A stretch of DNA of 64,000 nt. It comes from Thermanaerovibrio velox DSM 12556 (GTDB lineage: Bacteria > Synergistota > Synergistia > Synergistales > Synergistaceae). The stretch lies in NCBI RefSeq assembly GCF_000237825.1, contig NZ_CM001377.1, positions 1,240,001-1,304,000 on the forward strand, given 5' to 3'. Positions 8,764 to 17,495 of the stretch are shown here, piece by piece. Both the position numbers and the translations under genes were made by a program. Under the pieces are notes generated by a model. The model was not told the DNA's origin. It saw only the letters and a program-made list of their open reading frames with translations, and made no database searches. Position 1 is the first letter of the stretch. Every line of letters begins with the position of its first letter.

Positions 8764-9630
8764 ATGGACAGTGCCCAGCTTCAGGCGCTGATGATGGAAC
8801 GGGTGGAGGCCATGCCCAACAAGGCAAGGCGTGTAGTTGAATACCTGTTATCAAACATGCGGGAGGCGGCCTTCAGGTCCATAGGGGACGTGGCGGAGGA
8901 TCTCAACGTCTCCAAGGCCCAGCTGGTTAGAGTTGCCCGGATGCTCGGTTTCGATGGCTACTCGGAGCTAAAGGACGCACTGCAGAAGGCCATCCTCGAA
9001 CAGGTGAACCCCGCCGCCATGTTGGCCAAGGTATCCAGCTCGGAGGAGAGCCTTCCAGACACCATATACCGAATGGAGCATGCCAACTTAGACGACACCT
9101 GGTCCCAGATGTCCGCCTCAAGCGTGTCCGTTTTCTGCGATATGGTTCAGCGGGCACGAAACATATATTGCATAGGATGGGGCATATCCTCCATGGTGGC
9201 GGAGTCACTGCAGGTACGCCTTCGGGTAATGAACCTGAACTCCTTCCTGCTCAAGCGTGGAACCCTAACGCTGCATGAACAGGTACGGGTGGCAGGCAAG
9301 GAGGACCTTCTGGTGGTCTGCGAGCTCCCAAGCTACGTGGTGGAGGTAACCGAATCCGTGGAGACCGCCCATAACAATGGCTGCAAGGTCATCTCCATAA
9401 CCGATAGCCCCGCAGCTCCGGTCTGCCGGTTCGCGGAGCTCTCAATGTACGTCTCCGCCTCCTCCCCCACCTTCGGGAGCAGCATCATAGGCCCCCTGTT
9501 CCTGGTACACGTGATAACCTCCGTCTTGGCAATCCGCATGGGAGACCGGGCAAAGAAAGCATTGGAGGAACAGGCCAAGTTCCTGCACGACGAGCGCATC
9601 TTCCATCCGGTCTTCGGCCTCAGGTACTGA
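8764..9630 (+). CDS. RpiR-family transcriptional regulator (HTH plus SIS domain)
   Basis: This 288-residue regulator has an N-terminal helix-turn-helix (about residues 15-80). It includes A-E-D-L-N-V-S-K-A-Q-L-V-R-V-A-R-M-L-G-F-D-G-Y-S, split across the recognition helix and the typical G-F-x-G-Y end. A SIS sugar-phosphate isomerase fold follows (about 120-260). ATG at 8764 is preceded by GGAAGGGG; a GTG at 8698 has no ribosome site. RpiR proteins sense phosphorylated sugars or amino sugars. It follows the vor operon terminator and has its own promoter, so it may govern that operon, itself, or both. The effector is not visible. Confidence 0.85.
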   Translation: MDSAQLQALMMERVEAMPNKARRVVEYLLSNMREAAFRSIGDVAEDLNVSKAQLVRVARMLGFDGYSELKDALQKAILEQVNPAAMLAKVSSSEESLPDTIYRMEHANLDDTWSQMSASSVSVFCDMVQRARNIYCIGWGISSMVAESLQVRLRVMNLNSFLLKRGTLTLHEQVRVAGKEDLLVVCELPSYVVEVTESVETAHNNGCKVISITDSPAAPVCRFAELSMYVSASSPTFGSSIIGPLFLVHVITSVLAIRMGDRAKKALEEQAKFLHDERIFHPVFGLRY

Positions 9631-9650
9631 TCAGCCCTATCGAGGATCAA

Positions 9651-9678
9651 GCAGTAGGGGGGCGGCCAGCCCCCCTGC
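9651..9678. terminator. Hairpin between convergent genes
   Basis: GCAG plus GGGGGG (9651-9662) pairs with CCCCCC plus TGC (9670-9678). It lies between the RpiR gene and the convergent UPF0173 gene. No T run follows on either strand, so it is a weak terminator call. Confidence 0.4.
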
Positions 9679-9712
9679 TAGTCCGACCCTAAATAACCCC
9701 TCTTTAGGATCA

Positions 9713-10393
9713 TTACCCTATCGTCAAAGACTCCCCCGGAGACAGTATCACGGTCTCCGCCTCATCCCCCACGAGCTGGGAAAACCTTTTAGGATCCGCT
9801 TTTATTGGGGGGAAGGTGTCATAGTGCATGGGGACCACCTTCTTGGGCTTTATCATGCTCACCGCCCTGGCGGCATCTTCACAATCCATCACATAGAAGC
9901 CCCCGATGGGCAACAAGGCCAGATCTATGCCCTCCTGAGCCAAAAGCCCCATGTCTGCGGTAAGCCCGGTGTCCCCGGCGTGGTAAACCCTTACCCCGCA
10001 GGCCTCTATCACGAAGCCGCAGGCAAGCCCACCATAGGCCACTGTATCCCCCAGGTCCACCCCGGAGCCGTGAAGGGCCTTGACCATGCGGACGCTGCCG
10101 AAGGGCATAGGGGTCCTACCGGCGAAGTACATCCCCATGGTCCTCACCCCCCGGCGGGCAAGGATTAGGGACAGCTCGTAGTTGCACACCACCGTAGCCC
10201 CGGATTCCCTTGCGATGTCCACCGTATCCCCCAGGTGATCCCCATGACCGTGGGTCACGAAGATCCACTGCGGTCTTATCCCTTCAGCCCCTTTGGCCGC
10301 GGGGTTACCGCTTATGAAGGGATCCACCAGGGCGCTGAAGGAGTCCCCCTCCAGGTAAAAGGCCGCATGTCCAAGAAACCTGACGGAAAGCAA
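9713..10393 (-). CDS. UPF0173 metal-dependent hydrolase (metallo-beta-lactamase fold)
   Basis: This protein of about 226 residues opens with S-V-R-F-L-G-H-A-A-F, as in UPF0173. It carries T-H-G-H-G-D-H-L-G-D (the H-x-H-x-D-H metal motif), Y-H-A-G-D-T-G-L (Asp bridging two metals) and a late P-M-H-Y-D-T-F-P. These ligands support a binuclear zinc hydrolase, but the substrate of UPF0173 proteins is not established. The start is uncertain: GTG at 10402 sits inside the GGGGG ribosome site, TTG at 10399 is close to it, and TTG at 10393 has proper spacing. Confidence 0.85.
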   Translation of the reverse strand: MLSVRFLGHAAFYLEGDSFSALVDPFISGNPAAKGAEGIRPQWIFVTHGHGDHLGDTVDIARESGATVVCNYELSLILARRGVRTMGMYFAGRTPMPFGSVRMVKALHGSGVDLGDTVAYGGLACGFVIEACGVRVYHAGDTGLTADMGLLAQEGIDLALLPIGGFYVMDCEDAARAVSMIKPKKVVPMHYDTFPPIKADPKRFSQLVGDEAETVILSPGESLTIG

Positions 10394-10458
10394 AGGCAAC
10401 ACCCCCTGTCTTGGATTACCGGATCAACCCGTCATCTTCAGCCAAGTTAGAGACACGG

Positions 10459-12267
10459 TCAATCCGCTGGGTTGTCCTCCTTAAACGTGCTGGCTATGTA
10501 AAGCTCATCCAGCTGGGACTTGTCCACCCAAGAGGGAGCCCCAGAGAGCAGGCACTGGGCCCTTTGGGTCTTGGGGAAGGCCATTACCTCCCTTATGGAC
10601 TTAGCCCCACAGAGCATCATAACCAGTCGGTCAAACCCAACGGCAAGCCCACCGTGGGGAGGCGTCCCATAGGACAGGGCATCCAACAGGAAACCGAACC
10701 GATCCCTCAGCTGCTCCTCCGAGAAGCCCAACACCTTGAACACCTTCTCCTGCACCGCCGGGTGATGTATCCTAATGGACCCGCCCCCAACTTCGCTTCC
10801 GTTAAGCACCAGATCGTAAGCCCTGGACCTGACAGAAAGGGGATCGGACTCCAGCTTCTCCAGGTCATCCAGCTTGGGGGAGGTAAACGGATGATGCACC
10901 GAGACGCAACGGCCCTGCTCCTCATCCCACTCGAAAAGCGGGAAGTCCACCACCCAAAGGAAACGCCACCCATCCTCCACCAATCCAAGGGAGCGGGAGA
11001 CTTCAAGCCTTATGGTACCTAGGACCTCACAGGCCAAACGCCAGGACTTATCCGCCAAGACCAGGAGGGCATCTCCCTCCTCCAATGCGGATACCTCCAG
11101 CAACTTCTCTCTTGCCCCCTCGTCCATCCCCTTGACGAAGGGCCCTTTAAGCCCCTCCTGGGTCCGCTGTATGACCGCCAATCCCTTGGCCCCCAGCTCC
11201 ACAGCCCTGGCCTCCAGGTTGGACACGTCCTTCCTGGAGAGCTTGGCACCCCCTTGGAGTCTCAGCCCTTTAACCGTACCCCCTTCCTCCACCAGACTCT
11301 TCAAGGGAGAGCCCTCAAAAGCCATGACGGACGATAGATCCACCATATGGGACGGTATTCTAAGGTCCGGCTTGTCACTTCCGTAAAGGTCCATGGCCTC
11401 CCGCCATGTGATCCTCTTGAACGGAGTTGGTATATCCTCCCCCAACACGTGAGAGAACAGCCCCTTCACGTAACCCTCGAGCAGTGAGAACACGTCCTCC
11501 TCGGTGATGAAGCTCATCTCCAGGTCCACCTGGGTGAACTCCGGCTGGCGGTCCGCCCTCAAGTCCTCATCCCGGAAACACTTGACTATCTGGAAGTACC
11601 GGTCGCAGCCAGAGACCATGAGGATCTGCTTGAATATCTGAGGGGACTGGGGAAGGGCAAAGAACTTGCCGGGGTTTACCCTGCTGGGCACCAAAAAGTC
11701 CCTCGCCCCCTCCGGGGTAGACTTGGTGAGCATTGGGGTCTCCACCTCAAGGAAGCCATTCTCGGAGAAGTAGCTCCGGGTGAAGAGCGCGGCGGCGCTG
11801 CGAACCCTGAGGTTATGCTGCATCCTATCGCGCCTCAGATCCAGGAAGCGGTGCTTAAGCCGCAGGTTCTCGTCAACCCTGTCCGCCTCGTTGATCTCGA
11901 AGGGAAGCGGCTTGGAGGGAGCCAGCACCTGGATGTCCTCCGCCACAACCTCCACCTGCCCGGTGGGCATGTCGGGATTCTCGGTGCCCTCGGGCCGCGG
12001 GCTGACGCGCCCCTTCACCGCGAGGACGTACTCGCTGCGCACGTCCTTGGCCTTCTCATGGGCCAATGGGGCCACCTCGGGGTTTATCACCACCTGGACA
12101 AGACCGGTATAGTCCCACAGCTCAAGGAATATGATCCCCCCCAGGTCCCTGCGGCGCCTGAGCCATCCGTTTAACACCACGGGTTTGCCAGACAGCGGCA
12201 GCCCTACCTCACCGCACTTAACGGTCCTCTTCCAAGCCTCCCCGAAGAGGCCCTCTGAAACGGACAT
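10459..12267 (-). CDS. aspS: Aspartyl-tRNA synthetase
   Basis: This 602-residue class II synthetase has the bacterial layout. The order is an N-terminal OB anticodon-binding domain (about 1-115), the catalytic core, an inserted GAD domain (about 290-420), and the C-terminal motif 3. Motif 2 is seen as F-R-D-E-D-L-R-A-D-R-Q-P-E-F-T-Q, and motif 3 as G-G-L-A-V-G-F-D-R-L-V-M. Whether it also charges tRNA-Asn cannot be settled here. It starts one base after the hisS stop on the same strand, the common hisS-aspS arrangement. Confidence 0.95.
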   Translation of the reverse strand: MSVSEGLFGEAWKRTVKCGEVGLPLSGKPVVLNGWLRRRRDLGGIIFLELWDYTGLVQVVINPEVAPLAHEKAKDVRSEYVLAVKGRVSPRPEGTENPDMPTGQVEVVAEDIQVLAPSKPLPFEINEADRVDENLRLKHRFLDLRRDRMQHNLRVRSAAALFTRSYFSENGFLEVETPMLTKSTPEGARDFLVPSRVNPGKFFALPQSPQIFKQILMVSGCDRYFQIVKCFRDEDLRADRQPEFTQVDLEMSFITEEDVFSLLEGYVKGLFSHVLGEDIPTPFKRITWREAMDLYGSDKPDLRIPSHMVDLSSVMAFEGSPLKSLVEEGGTVKGLRLQGGAKLSRKDVSNLEARAVELGAKGLAVIQRTQEGLKGPFVKGMDEGAREKLLEVSALEEGDALLVLADKSWRLACEVLGTIRLEVSRSLGLVEDGWRFLWVVDFPLFEWDEEQGRCVSVHHPFTSPKLDDLEKLESDPLSVRSRAYDLVLNGSEVGGGSIRIHHPAVQEKVFKVLGFSEEQLRDRFGFLLDALSYGTPPHGGLAVGFDRLVMMLCGAKSIREVMAFPKTQRAQCLLSGAPSWVDKSQLDELYIASTFKEDNPAD

Positions 12268-12268
12268 C

Positions 12269-13553
12269 CTACCTTACCTCCCCTGCTATCTTTCTAAAGA
12301 TGACCTCCGCCACGGTTGAAAGGGGCGCTTCCTCTTGGTTGCCCCTTCCCATGTCCTTGATGGCCGCCACGGACTTCTCAAGCTCACTGCGGCCGATTAT
12401 GCAAACCCAAGGGACATCCTTCTGGGAAGCCAGCTTCATCTGGGCCTTGAAGGACTTCCCGGAGTAATCCATGTCCGCCCTAACACCCAAGGAACGAAGC
12501 TCCTTTAAAACGCCCGCCACGGCGAGGCGAACCTCCAGGTCCTGGTCAGCGGACACCAGGAAGACCTGGCAGTTAGGGGCCTCTCCAAAGGAGCAGCCTT
12601 GGCTCTCCATGGTTATCACGATCCGCTCTATGCCGGACGCGAAGCCGACGCCGGGCACGAAGGGGCCTCCTATGGCCTCCGCCAGGTGGTCATATCGTCC
12701 ACCGCCGCACACCGCGTTCTGGGCTCCCAGGTCTCCGGACAGTATCTCATAGGCGGTCTTGGTGTAGTAGTCGAGCCCCCGGACAAGCCTCTTGTCCAGG
12801 CTAACCTTGGCGCCTACCGCGTCCAAACCGCGGAGAAGGGCATCGAAGTGCTCCCTGCACTCATCGCACAGGTGATCCGTCATGGCAGGGGCCTCCTCGG
12901 TCAGTTCCTTGCACGAGGGATTCTTGCAGTCCAATATCCTCAAGGGGTTCCTGGAAAAACGTCCCTGGCAGGTCTCACAGAGCTGCTCCAAGCGGGGCAT
13001 AAGGTAATCGGTCAAGGCCTTTCGATGCTCCGGCCGACACTTGGGACAGCCCACGGAGTTGAGGACCACTTCTAGGTTTGAAAGTCCAAGCCTGCGGTAG
13101 AGTTCCAGGGATAAACCTATGACCTCCAGATCCACCAGTGGATCCTGCCACCCCCAACGCCTCCACGTCCACCTGCCAGAACTGCCGGTAGCGTCCCTTC
13201 TGGGGCCTCTCGTAGCGGAACATGGGGCCAGCGCTCCAAAGCTTCACCGGCTGAGTCTGGTTCCTCAGGTCATGCTCAAGGTATGCCCTCACCATGGACG
13301 CGGTTAGCTCCGGCCTCAGGGTTATGCTCCTGCCCCCCCGGTCGGTGAAGGTATACATCTCCTTCTCAACCACGTCGGTGGTATCCCCTATGCCCCGGCA
13401 GAAGAGCTCCGTGTGCTCGAAGATGGGAAGCTGAACCTCCCGGTATCCGAAGTCATCCGCCACGTCACGGCACACCTTAAGGACGTACGCCCACTTCCAC
13501 GATTCCTCGGGCATGATGTCCTTGGTTCCCCTAGGCGCCCTTATGGCCTCCAT
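12269..13553 (-). CDS. hisS: Histidyl-tRNA synthetase, split by an apparent +1 frameshift
   Basis: Two overlapping frames together encode a complete HisRS of about 427 residues. The first (13553 down) has R-G-T-K-D-I-M-P, motif 2 [17 protein letters not shown] and ends the family pattern at V-D-V-E-A-L-G. The second continues L-V-D-L-E-V-I-G-L and has [20 protein letters not shown] and a C-terminal anticodon domain. Four Cys in two C-x-x-C pairs mark an insertion. Removing one G from the five-G run at 13151-13155 (given as C on the plus strand) restores [14 protein letters not shown], the conserved form. As the gene is normally essential, a sequencing error is as likely as a true mutation. 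Confidence 0.9.
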
Positions 13554-13578
13554 CTCTCTTATCCCCCCAAGACTTTAA

Positions 13579-13608
13579 ATTATGAAGACGCGGATCCCTC
13601 CACGGCAA
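13579..13608 (-). promoter_or_regulatory. Promoter of hisS-aspS
   Basis: On the minus strand TTGCCG (13608-13603) and CATAAT (13584-13579) are 18 bases apart. The hisS ATG at 13553 follows after a short leader. Confidence 0.45.
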
Positions 13609-13653
13609 ACCCCAAAAAGAGATCCCCTAAAATGCTTATCCCCTCATATTACT

Positions 13654-13691
13654 AAAACGGGGTCCCCCGTGACAACTCACGGGGGACCCCG
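13654..13691 (-). terminator. Intrinsic terminator after spoVS
   Basis: A perfect 15-bp stem (13658-13672 with 13677-13691) closes a four-base loop. On the minus strand it is followed by TTTT (13657-13654). It ends the spoVS transcript and insulates the hisS promoter. The 114 bases between it and spoVS (13692-13805) show no gene. Confidence 0.8.
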
Positions 13692-13805
13692 AGATGAATC
13701 GGTTCCCGCTGTTTATCGCCCCAACGGGTAGCCTAGCGGACACGGCTCGATCACTTTAAGCTCTGGAAGCCTTGTGGCCAAGTCTCCCAGTAGTTCTAGA
13801 CGATC

Positions 13806-14066
13806 TTAACGGGACTCCAGGAGGAACTTGATGGCGGTCCTCTCCTCGTTGTCTATCTCTATCCTGGCGAAGGCGGGAATGCATATCAGGTCAATCCCGT
13901 TGGGGGCCACGTAACCCCGGGCGATGGCTATGGACTTCACCGCCTGGTTAACCGCCCCAGCTCCCACTGCCTGGACCTCAACGGAACCGGACTCCCGAAG
14001 AACCGCCGCAATGGCACCAGCCACGGACTTCGGCTGGGAGTTTCCTGAGACCTTAAGAACTTCCAT
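13806..14066 (-). CDS. spoVS: SpoVS-family protein
   Basis: This 86-residue Alba-like protein spans the whole family: E-V-L-K-V-S-G-N-S-Q-P-K-S-V-A-G-A-I-A near the start, then V-G-A-G-A-V-N-Q-A-V-K-S-I-A-I-A-R-G-Y-V and I-P-A-F. In Bacillus, SpoVS affects sporulation and cell division. Many members, including those in non-sporulating thermophiles, have no assigned job and may bind nucleic acid. No other sporulation gene is present here. It is transcribed alone, with the terminator above after it. Confidence 0.9.
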   Translation of the reverse strand: MEVLKVSGNSQPKSVAGAIAAVLRESGSVEVQAVGAGAVNQAVKSIAIARGYVAPNGIDLICIPAFARIEIDNEERTAIKFLLESR

Positions 14067-14210
14067 ATCGCTTCCCCTCCCTTAAGCTTGTAGATGTGAC
14101 GACGCGCGCCCGGCTTGAAGCACATAAAGCGCATCGAAAGGCCTCTTGCTCGCAAAAGGCAAACCCTTTCCAAGGGGCTTTGGAATACTATAAAACAAAC
14201 CGTTCAAAGA

Positions 14211-14219
14211 TGCTATAAT
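14211..14219 (+). promoter_or_regulatory. Extended -10 promoter of the L,D-transpeptidase gene
   Basis: TGCTATAAT at 14211-14219 is a consensus extended -10 (TG, one base, TATAAT). No good -35 is seen, as is usual for this promoter type. The start codon follows at 14262. Confidence 0.6.
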
Positions 14220-14261
14220 CTTCGCCTAAAGGCCACCATACATCAGGAGGATGCCCCGAGC

Positions 14262-15041
14262 TTGAGGAAGATTGCTGCCCTTTTAGCTGCAGCGCTGGTT
14301 ATGATCTCCGCTGCGACGGCCCAAGCAAGACCCTTCACCGTCGAGGATGACGAGTACTGGATCAAGATAGACAAGGCAAAGCTAAGGCTCTACCTCATGA
14401 AAGGGGACGAGCCTTTTAAGTCCTTCCCTGTGGCAATAGGGAGAGGCAAGGGGGACGTAAAGAAGGATCGCCTGGACCTCATAACTCCCGTGGGGGTTTT
14501 CAAGGTTCGCCGAATCCTACAGGATGCCAGGAACCTGGTCTTCGATCCTGCGTGGTTCAATGAGCCCGGGGAACCGCAGAAGGGCGTTTACGGCAGCAAG
14601 CTCATATCCTTCTACAACCCATGGCAGATAGCCATACACGGCACGAACAGTCCTGGCTCAATAGGCAAGAGGGTCACCCACGGCTGCATAAGGATGAGGA
14701 ACCGGGACATAGAGAAGCTGGTGGCCTACATAGCCCCGGGCACCAAGATATGGATAACCCCGGGGGAAGTAAAAAACGGTGATCAGCCAAAAGGGGATAA
14801 GGCGATCAAGGCACCGGAAGGGACTTGGAACGGCAAGGGCGCGGAGGCAAGGGCTGGAAAGGTCAGACGCAACACAGAGAGCGCAAAGGCCCCCTCACCA
14901 GAGCCCATCACCATGACCCCGCAGGATCAGGATGCGGATAACAACAATTCCTCGGGAACCCAAGACGCCCCCAATGGGACTGAAGACCCGCGCATCACCC
15001 CCTCCCGGGGCAGCAAGGACGGCAAGAAGGAGTATCTGTAG
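14262..15041 (+). CDS. Secreted L,D-transpeptidase (YkuD domain)
   Basis: This 259-residue protein starts at TTG 14262, 11 bases after AGGAGG, with a signal peptide (R-K-I-A-A-L-L-A-A-A-L-V-M cleaved near A-Q-A). The YkuD domain follows directly and shows I-H-G-T-N-S-P and the catalytic T-H-G-C-I-R-M-R-N-R-D. Enzymes of this family make 3-3 cross-links in peptidoglycan or attach proteins to it. The last 80 residues are a low-complexity tail rich in Lys, Pro, Asn and Asp with no visible fold, perhaps an envelope spacer. Confidence 0.88.
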   Translation: MRKIAALLAAALVMISAATAQARPFTVEDDEYWIKIDKAKLRLYLMKGDEPFKSFPVAIGRGKGDVKKDRLDLITPVGVFKVRRILQDARNLVFDPAWFNEPGEPQKGVYGSKLISFYNPWQIAIHGTNSPGSIGKRVTHGCIRMRNRDIEKLVAYIAPGTKIWITPGEVKNGDQPKGDKAIKAPEGTWNGKGAEARAGKVRRNTESAKAPSPEPITMTPQDQDADNNNSSGTQDAPNGTEDPRITPSRGSKDGKKEYL

Positions 15042-15084
15042 CGCTTAGAGGAAGTGTTCAACGTTCAAAGCTAAAAGACCGGGG

Positions 15085-15339
15085 CTAACCCTTACGTTCC
15101 TCCAACATGGCCTTGACCCTACGCAGCTCCTCCTCGGTGCGCTCTATGTCCTCCCTGGTCTGGGCTATCCATCGTTCCCGGGTGGCGGGGTCTATGGACT
15201 CCGCCTTGGGGTCCGATGTCAGGAACGCCAGCTTCTTGCGCTGGATATTTAGCCAGTCGGTCCGTTTCTTAACATAGGATTCGTCATACTTCAGGTTAAG
15301 CAGATCCTCGTCTTCTTCCCTCACGAAAGCTCGGCTCAT
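15085..15339 (-). CDS. Small charged protein of unknown function
   Basis: This 84-residue protein has 'MSRAFVREEDED' at its N terminus, then a Lys/Arg/Glu-rich, mostly helical body. The last 30 residues look like a coiled coil (R-E-D-I-E-R-T-E-E-E-L-R-R-V-K-A-M-L). I recognise the M-S-R-A-F-V-(K/R)-E start from other short bacterial proteins but know no function. Codon use matches its neighbours, and the stop lies just past the convergent transpeptidase gene. Confidence 0.6.
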   Translation of the reverse strand: MSRAFVREEDEDLLNLKYDESYVKKRTDWLNIQRKKLAFLTSDPKAESIDPATRERWIAQTREDIERTEEELRRVKAMLEERKG

Positions 15340-15522
15340 GTTGCGAACAACCTCCAGTCCTGCAACATTTTATGCGTCACAGCCCCATCGGGGGGACATG
15401 GCACGTTCAAGAGGTCATATAAATATAACACCAAATGGGATTGCTCATTAAGGTGTAAGCCATTAAACTTCTCCAGGGCTCGCCGAAATGAGCGCACAAA
15501 AAAGGGGAGGAGAGAGGAAAAT

Positions 15523-16701
15523 TTGAAGACACCCATCTACACCTTTGACCTGGACAGATACTTCACTCCGGACAGGTTCGAGAGGATTAAGGCCTTCGCC
15601 GCCCAGAAGGAGACACCTTGCTTAGTGGTGGACATTTCCAAGGTGGTGGAAAGGTACGACGAGATAAAACGAGAGATGGGCTTTGCGACGTGCTACTATG
15701 CGGTTAAGGCCAACCCCCACGAACAGGTGGTTAGGGCCCTTGCAGACCGGGGCAGTCATTTCGATGTGGCCTCCATATACGAGCTGGACCAGCTCCTTTC
15801 CATGGGTATAGAACCGGAGAGGATAAGCTACGGCAACACGATCAAAAAGGCCGGGGACATAGCCTATGCGTACTCCAAAGGGGTCCGGGTGTTCGCCACG
15901 GACTGTGAATCGGATCTTAGGAAGATAGCGGAAAACGCACCGGGGTCCAAGGTGTTCTACCGGATCCTGTCGGACTGCAGCGGGGCGGACTGGCCTCTTT
16001 CGAGGAAGTTTGGGACCCATCCGGACTCCATATATCGCTTAATAGGGCTATCTAAGAGGCTGGCGGTTGAGCCGTATGGTCTTTCGTTCCACGTGGGATC
16101 CCAACAGAGGGACATAGGTCAGTGGGGATTCCTCATATCTACTTGTAAGTATCTGTTCGACTCCGCCAGAGAGTTCGACGTGGAGCTCAAGATGATCAAC
16201 CTGGGGGGAGGACTGCCCGCCCAGTATCTGGAGCCCACGGCACCGCTGTCCGTTTACGCCTCTGAGATAAAGCGCTTCCTAAGGGAGGATTTTGGGGAGC
16301 AGCTACCGGAGATATGGATAGAACCGGGCCGGGGTATGGTGGGGGACGCGGGGGTACTGGTCTGCGAGGTGGTGATGATCTCTAAGAAGTCCCAGACAAA
16401 CCCATACAGCTGGGTCTACCTGGACGCTGGCAAGTTCGGAGGCCTGATAGAGACCCTGGACGAGGCCATAAAATACCCCATATACGTGGATAAAAAGGGA
16501 CCCAGCCAGAAGGTAATACTGGCAGGCCCCACCTGCGACAGCGTGGACATCCTATACGAGCACTTCAAGTACGAGCTGCCGGTGAGCCTGGCGGAGGGAG
16601 ACAGGGTTTACTTCCTCACCACCGGTGCTTACACCGCCAGCTACTGCTCCGTCAACTTCAACGGGTTCCCCCCGATTAAAACTTACGTGTTCGAGGGGTA
16701 G
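15523..16701 (+). CDS. Ornithine/lysine/diaminopimelate decarboxylase-type PLP enzyme (fold type III)
   Basis: This 392-residue alanine-racemase-fold decarboxylase has Y-Y-A-V-K-A-N-P near residue 70 with the PLP Lys. Other marks are H-V-G-S-Q, N-L-G-G-G-L-P, E-P-G-R-G-M-V-G (phosphate loop), and G-P-T-C-D-S-V-D with the active-site Cys. It resembles bacterial ornithine or lysine decarboxylases of the eukaryotic type more than DAP decarboxylase, so it may make putrescine or cadaverine. TTG at 15523 follows GGGGAGGAGAGAGG. The amino-acid ABC transporter genes follow five bases later, which suggests uptake of the substrate. The 183-base gap upstream is AT-rich with no clear promoter. Confidence 0.85.
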   Translation: MKTPIYTFDLDRYFTPDRFERIKAFAAQKETPCLVVDISKVVERYDEIKREMGFATCYYAVKANPHEQVVRALADRGSHFDVASIYELDQLLSMGIEPERISYGNTIKKAGDIAYAYSKGVRVFATDCESDLRKIAENAPGSKVFYRILSDCSGADWPLSRKFGTHPDSIYRLIGLSKRLAVEPYGLSFHVGSQQRDIGQWGFLISTCKYLFDSAREFDVELKMINLGGGLPAQYLEPTAPLSVYASEIKRFLREDFGEQLPEIWIEPGRGMVGDAGVLVCEVVMISKKSQTNPYSWVYLDAGKFGGLIETLDEAIKYPIYVDKKGPSQKVILAGPTCDSVDILYEHFKYELPVSLAEGDRVYFLTTGAYTASYCSVNFNGFPPIKTYVFEG

Positions 16702-16706
16702 GAAGG

Positions 16707-17495
16707 ATGAACGGAAGGGCTCAACCCCTTGTGGTGGTGGAAAACCTCTGCAAGGGATTTGAAGATGGAGAGGTGCTCAACAACATAAACCTCACCATAG
16801 AGGAAGGGGACCTGGTATCCATAATAGGCCCGTCGGGCTGTGGGAAGTCCACTCTTTTGAGGTGTCTTAACTGTCTTGAGATCATGGATCGAGGACGCCT
16901 TACGGTGTGCGGTCACACCTTAGAACGGGACGGCAGCGAAAAGGGCTACGGCAAGGATACTCTCATGAAGGCCCATGAGATCCGGAAAGAGGTGGGGATG
17001 GTGTTTCAGTCCTTCACCCTCTTCCCCCACAAGACGGTGCTGGAGAACGTAATGCTGGCCCCCATGGTGGTCAAGGGGGAGGATCGGGACGTTGCGGAGG
17101 CCAGGGCAGTGGAGCTTCTCAAGAAAGTGGGGCTTGGGGACCGGATGAACCGATACCCCTCAACCCTTTCGGGGGGACAAACCCAGCGGGCCGCCATAGC
17201 AAGGGCCCTGGCGATGAACCCAAGGGTCATGCTTTACGATGAACCCACATCAGCCCTGGACCCGGAGCTTGTTGGAGAGGTCCTTCAGGTCATGAGGGAC
17301 CTGGACGCGGAGGGGATGACTCAGATAATAGTCACCCACGAGATGCGGTTCGCCAAGGACGCCTCGGATTACGTGGTATTCATGGACCGGGGGGAGATCG
17401 TAGAGATAGAGGACGGAGAGATCCTCTTCTCCTCCCCGAAGAACGAACGCACCAGGGAGTTCTTGAGACACCTGGTGGGGACGGGGATAGCGTGA
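16707..17495 (+). CDS. Polar amino acid ABC transporter, ATP-binding protein
   Basis: This 262-residue ATPase belongs to the GlnQ/HisP group. It has Walker A G-P-S-G-C-G-K-S-T-L-L-R-C (about 40-52), Q-loop V-F-Q-S-F-T-L-F-P-H, signature L-S-G-G-Q-T-Q-R-A-A-I-A-R-A-L-A and Walker B V-M-L-Y-D-E-P-T-S-A-L-D-P, then the switch His in V-T-H-E-M. The fifth signature residue is Thr where Gln is usual. It overlaps the next gene by four bases, so the two are translated together as one importer. Confidence 0.92.
   Translation: MNGRAQPLVVVENLCKGFEDGEVLNNINLTIEEGDLVSIIGPSGCGKSTLLRCLNCLEIMDRGRLTVCGHTLERDGSEKGYGKDTLMKAHEIRKEVGMVFQSFTLFPHKTVLENVMLAPMVVKGEDRDVAEARAVELLKKVGLGDRMNRYPSTLSGGQTQRAAIARALAMNPRVMLYDEPTSALDPELVGEVLQVMRDLDAEGMTQIIVTHEMRFAKDASDYVVFMDRGEIVEIEDGEILFSSPKNERTREFLRHLVGTGIA

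Noticed and set aside
12975-13160. Programmed frameshift in hisS
   Set aside because: There is no slippery site, no stimulatory internal ribosome site and no stop codon at the junction as in known +1 shifts. A homopolymer indel explains it better.
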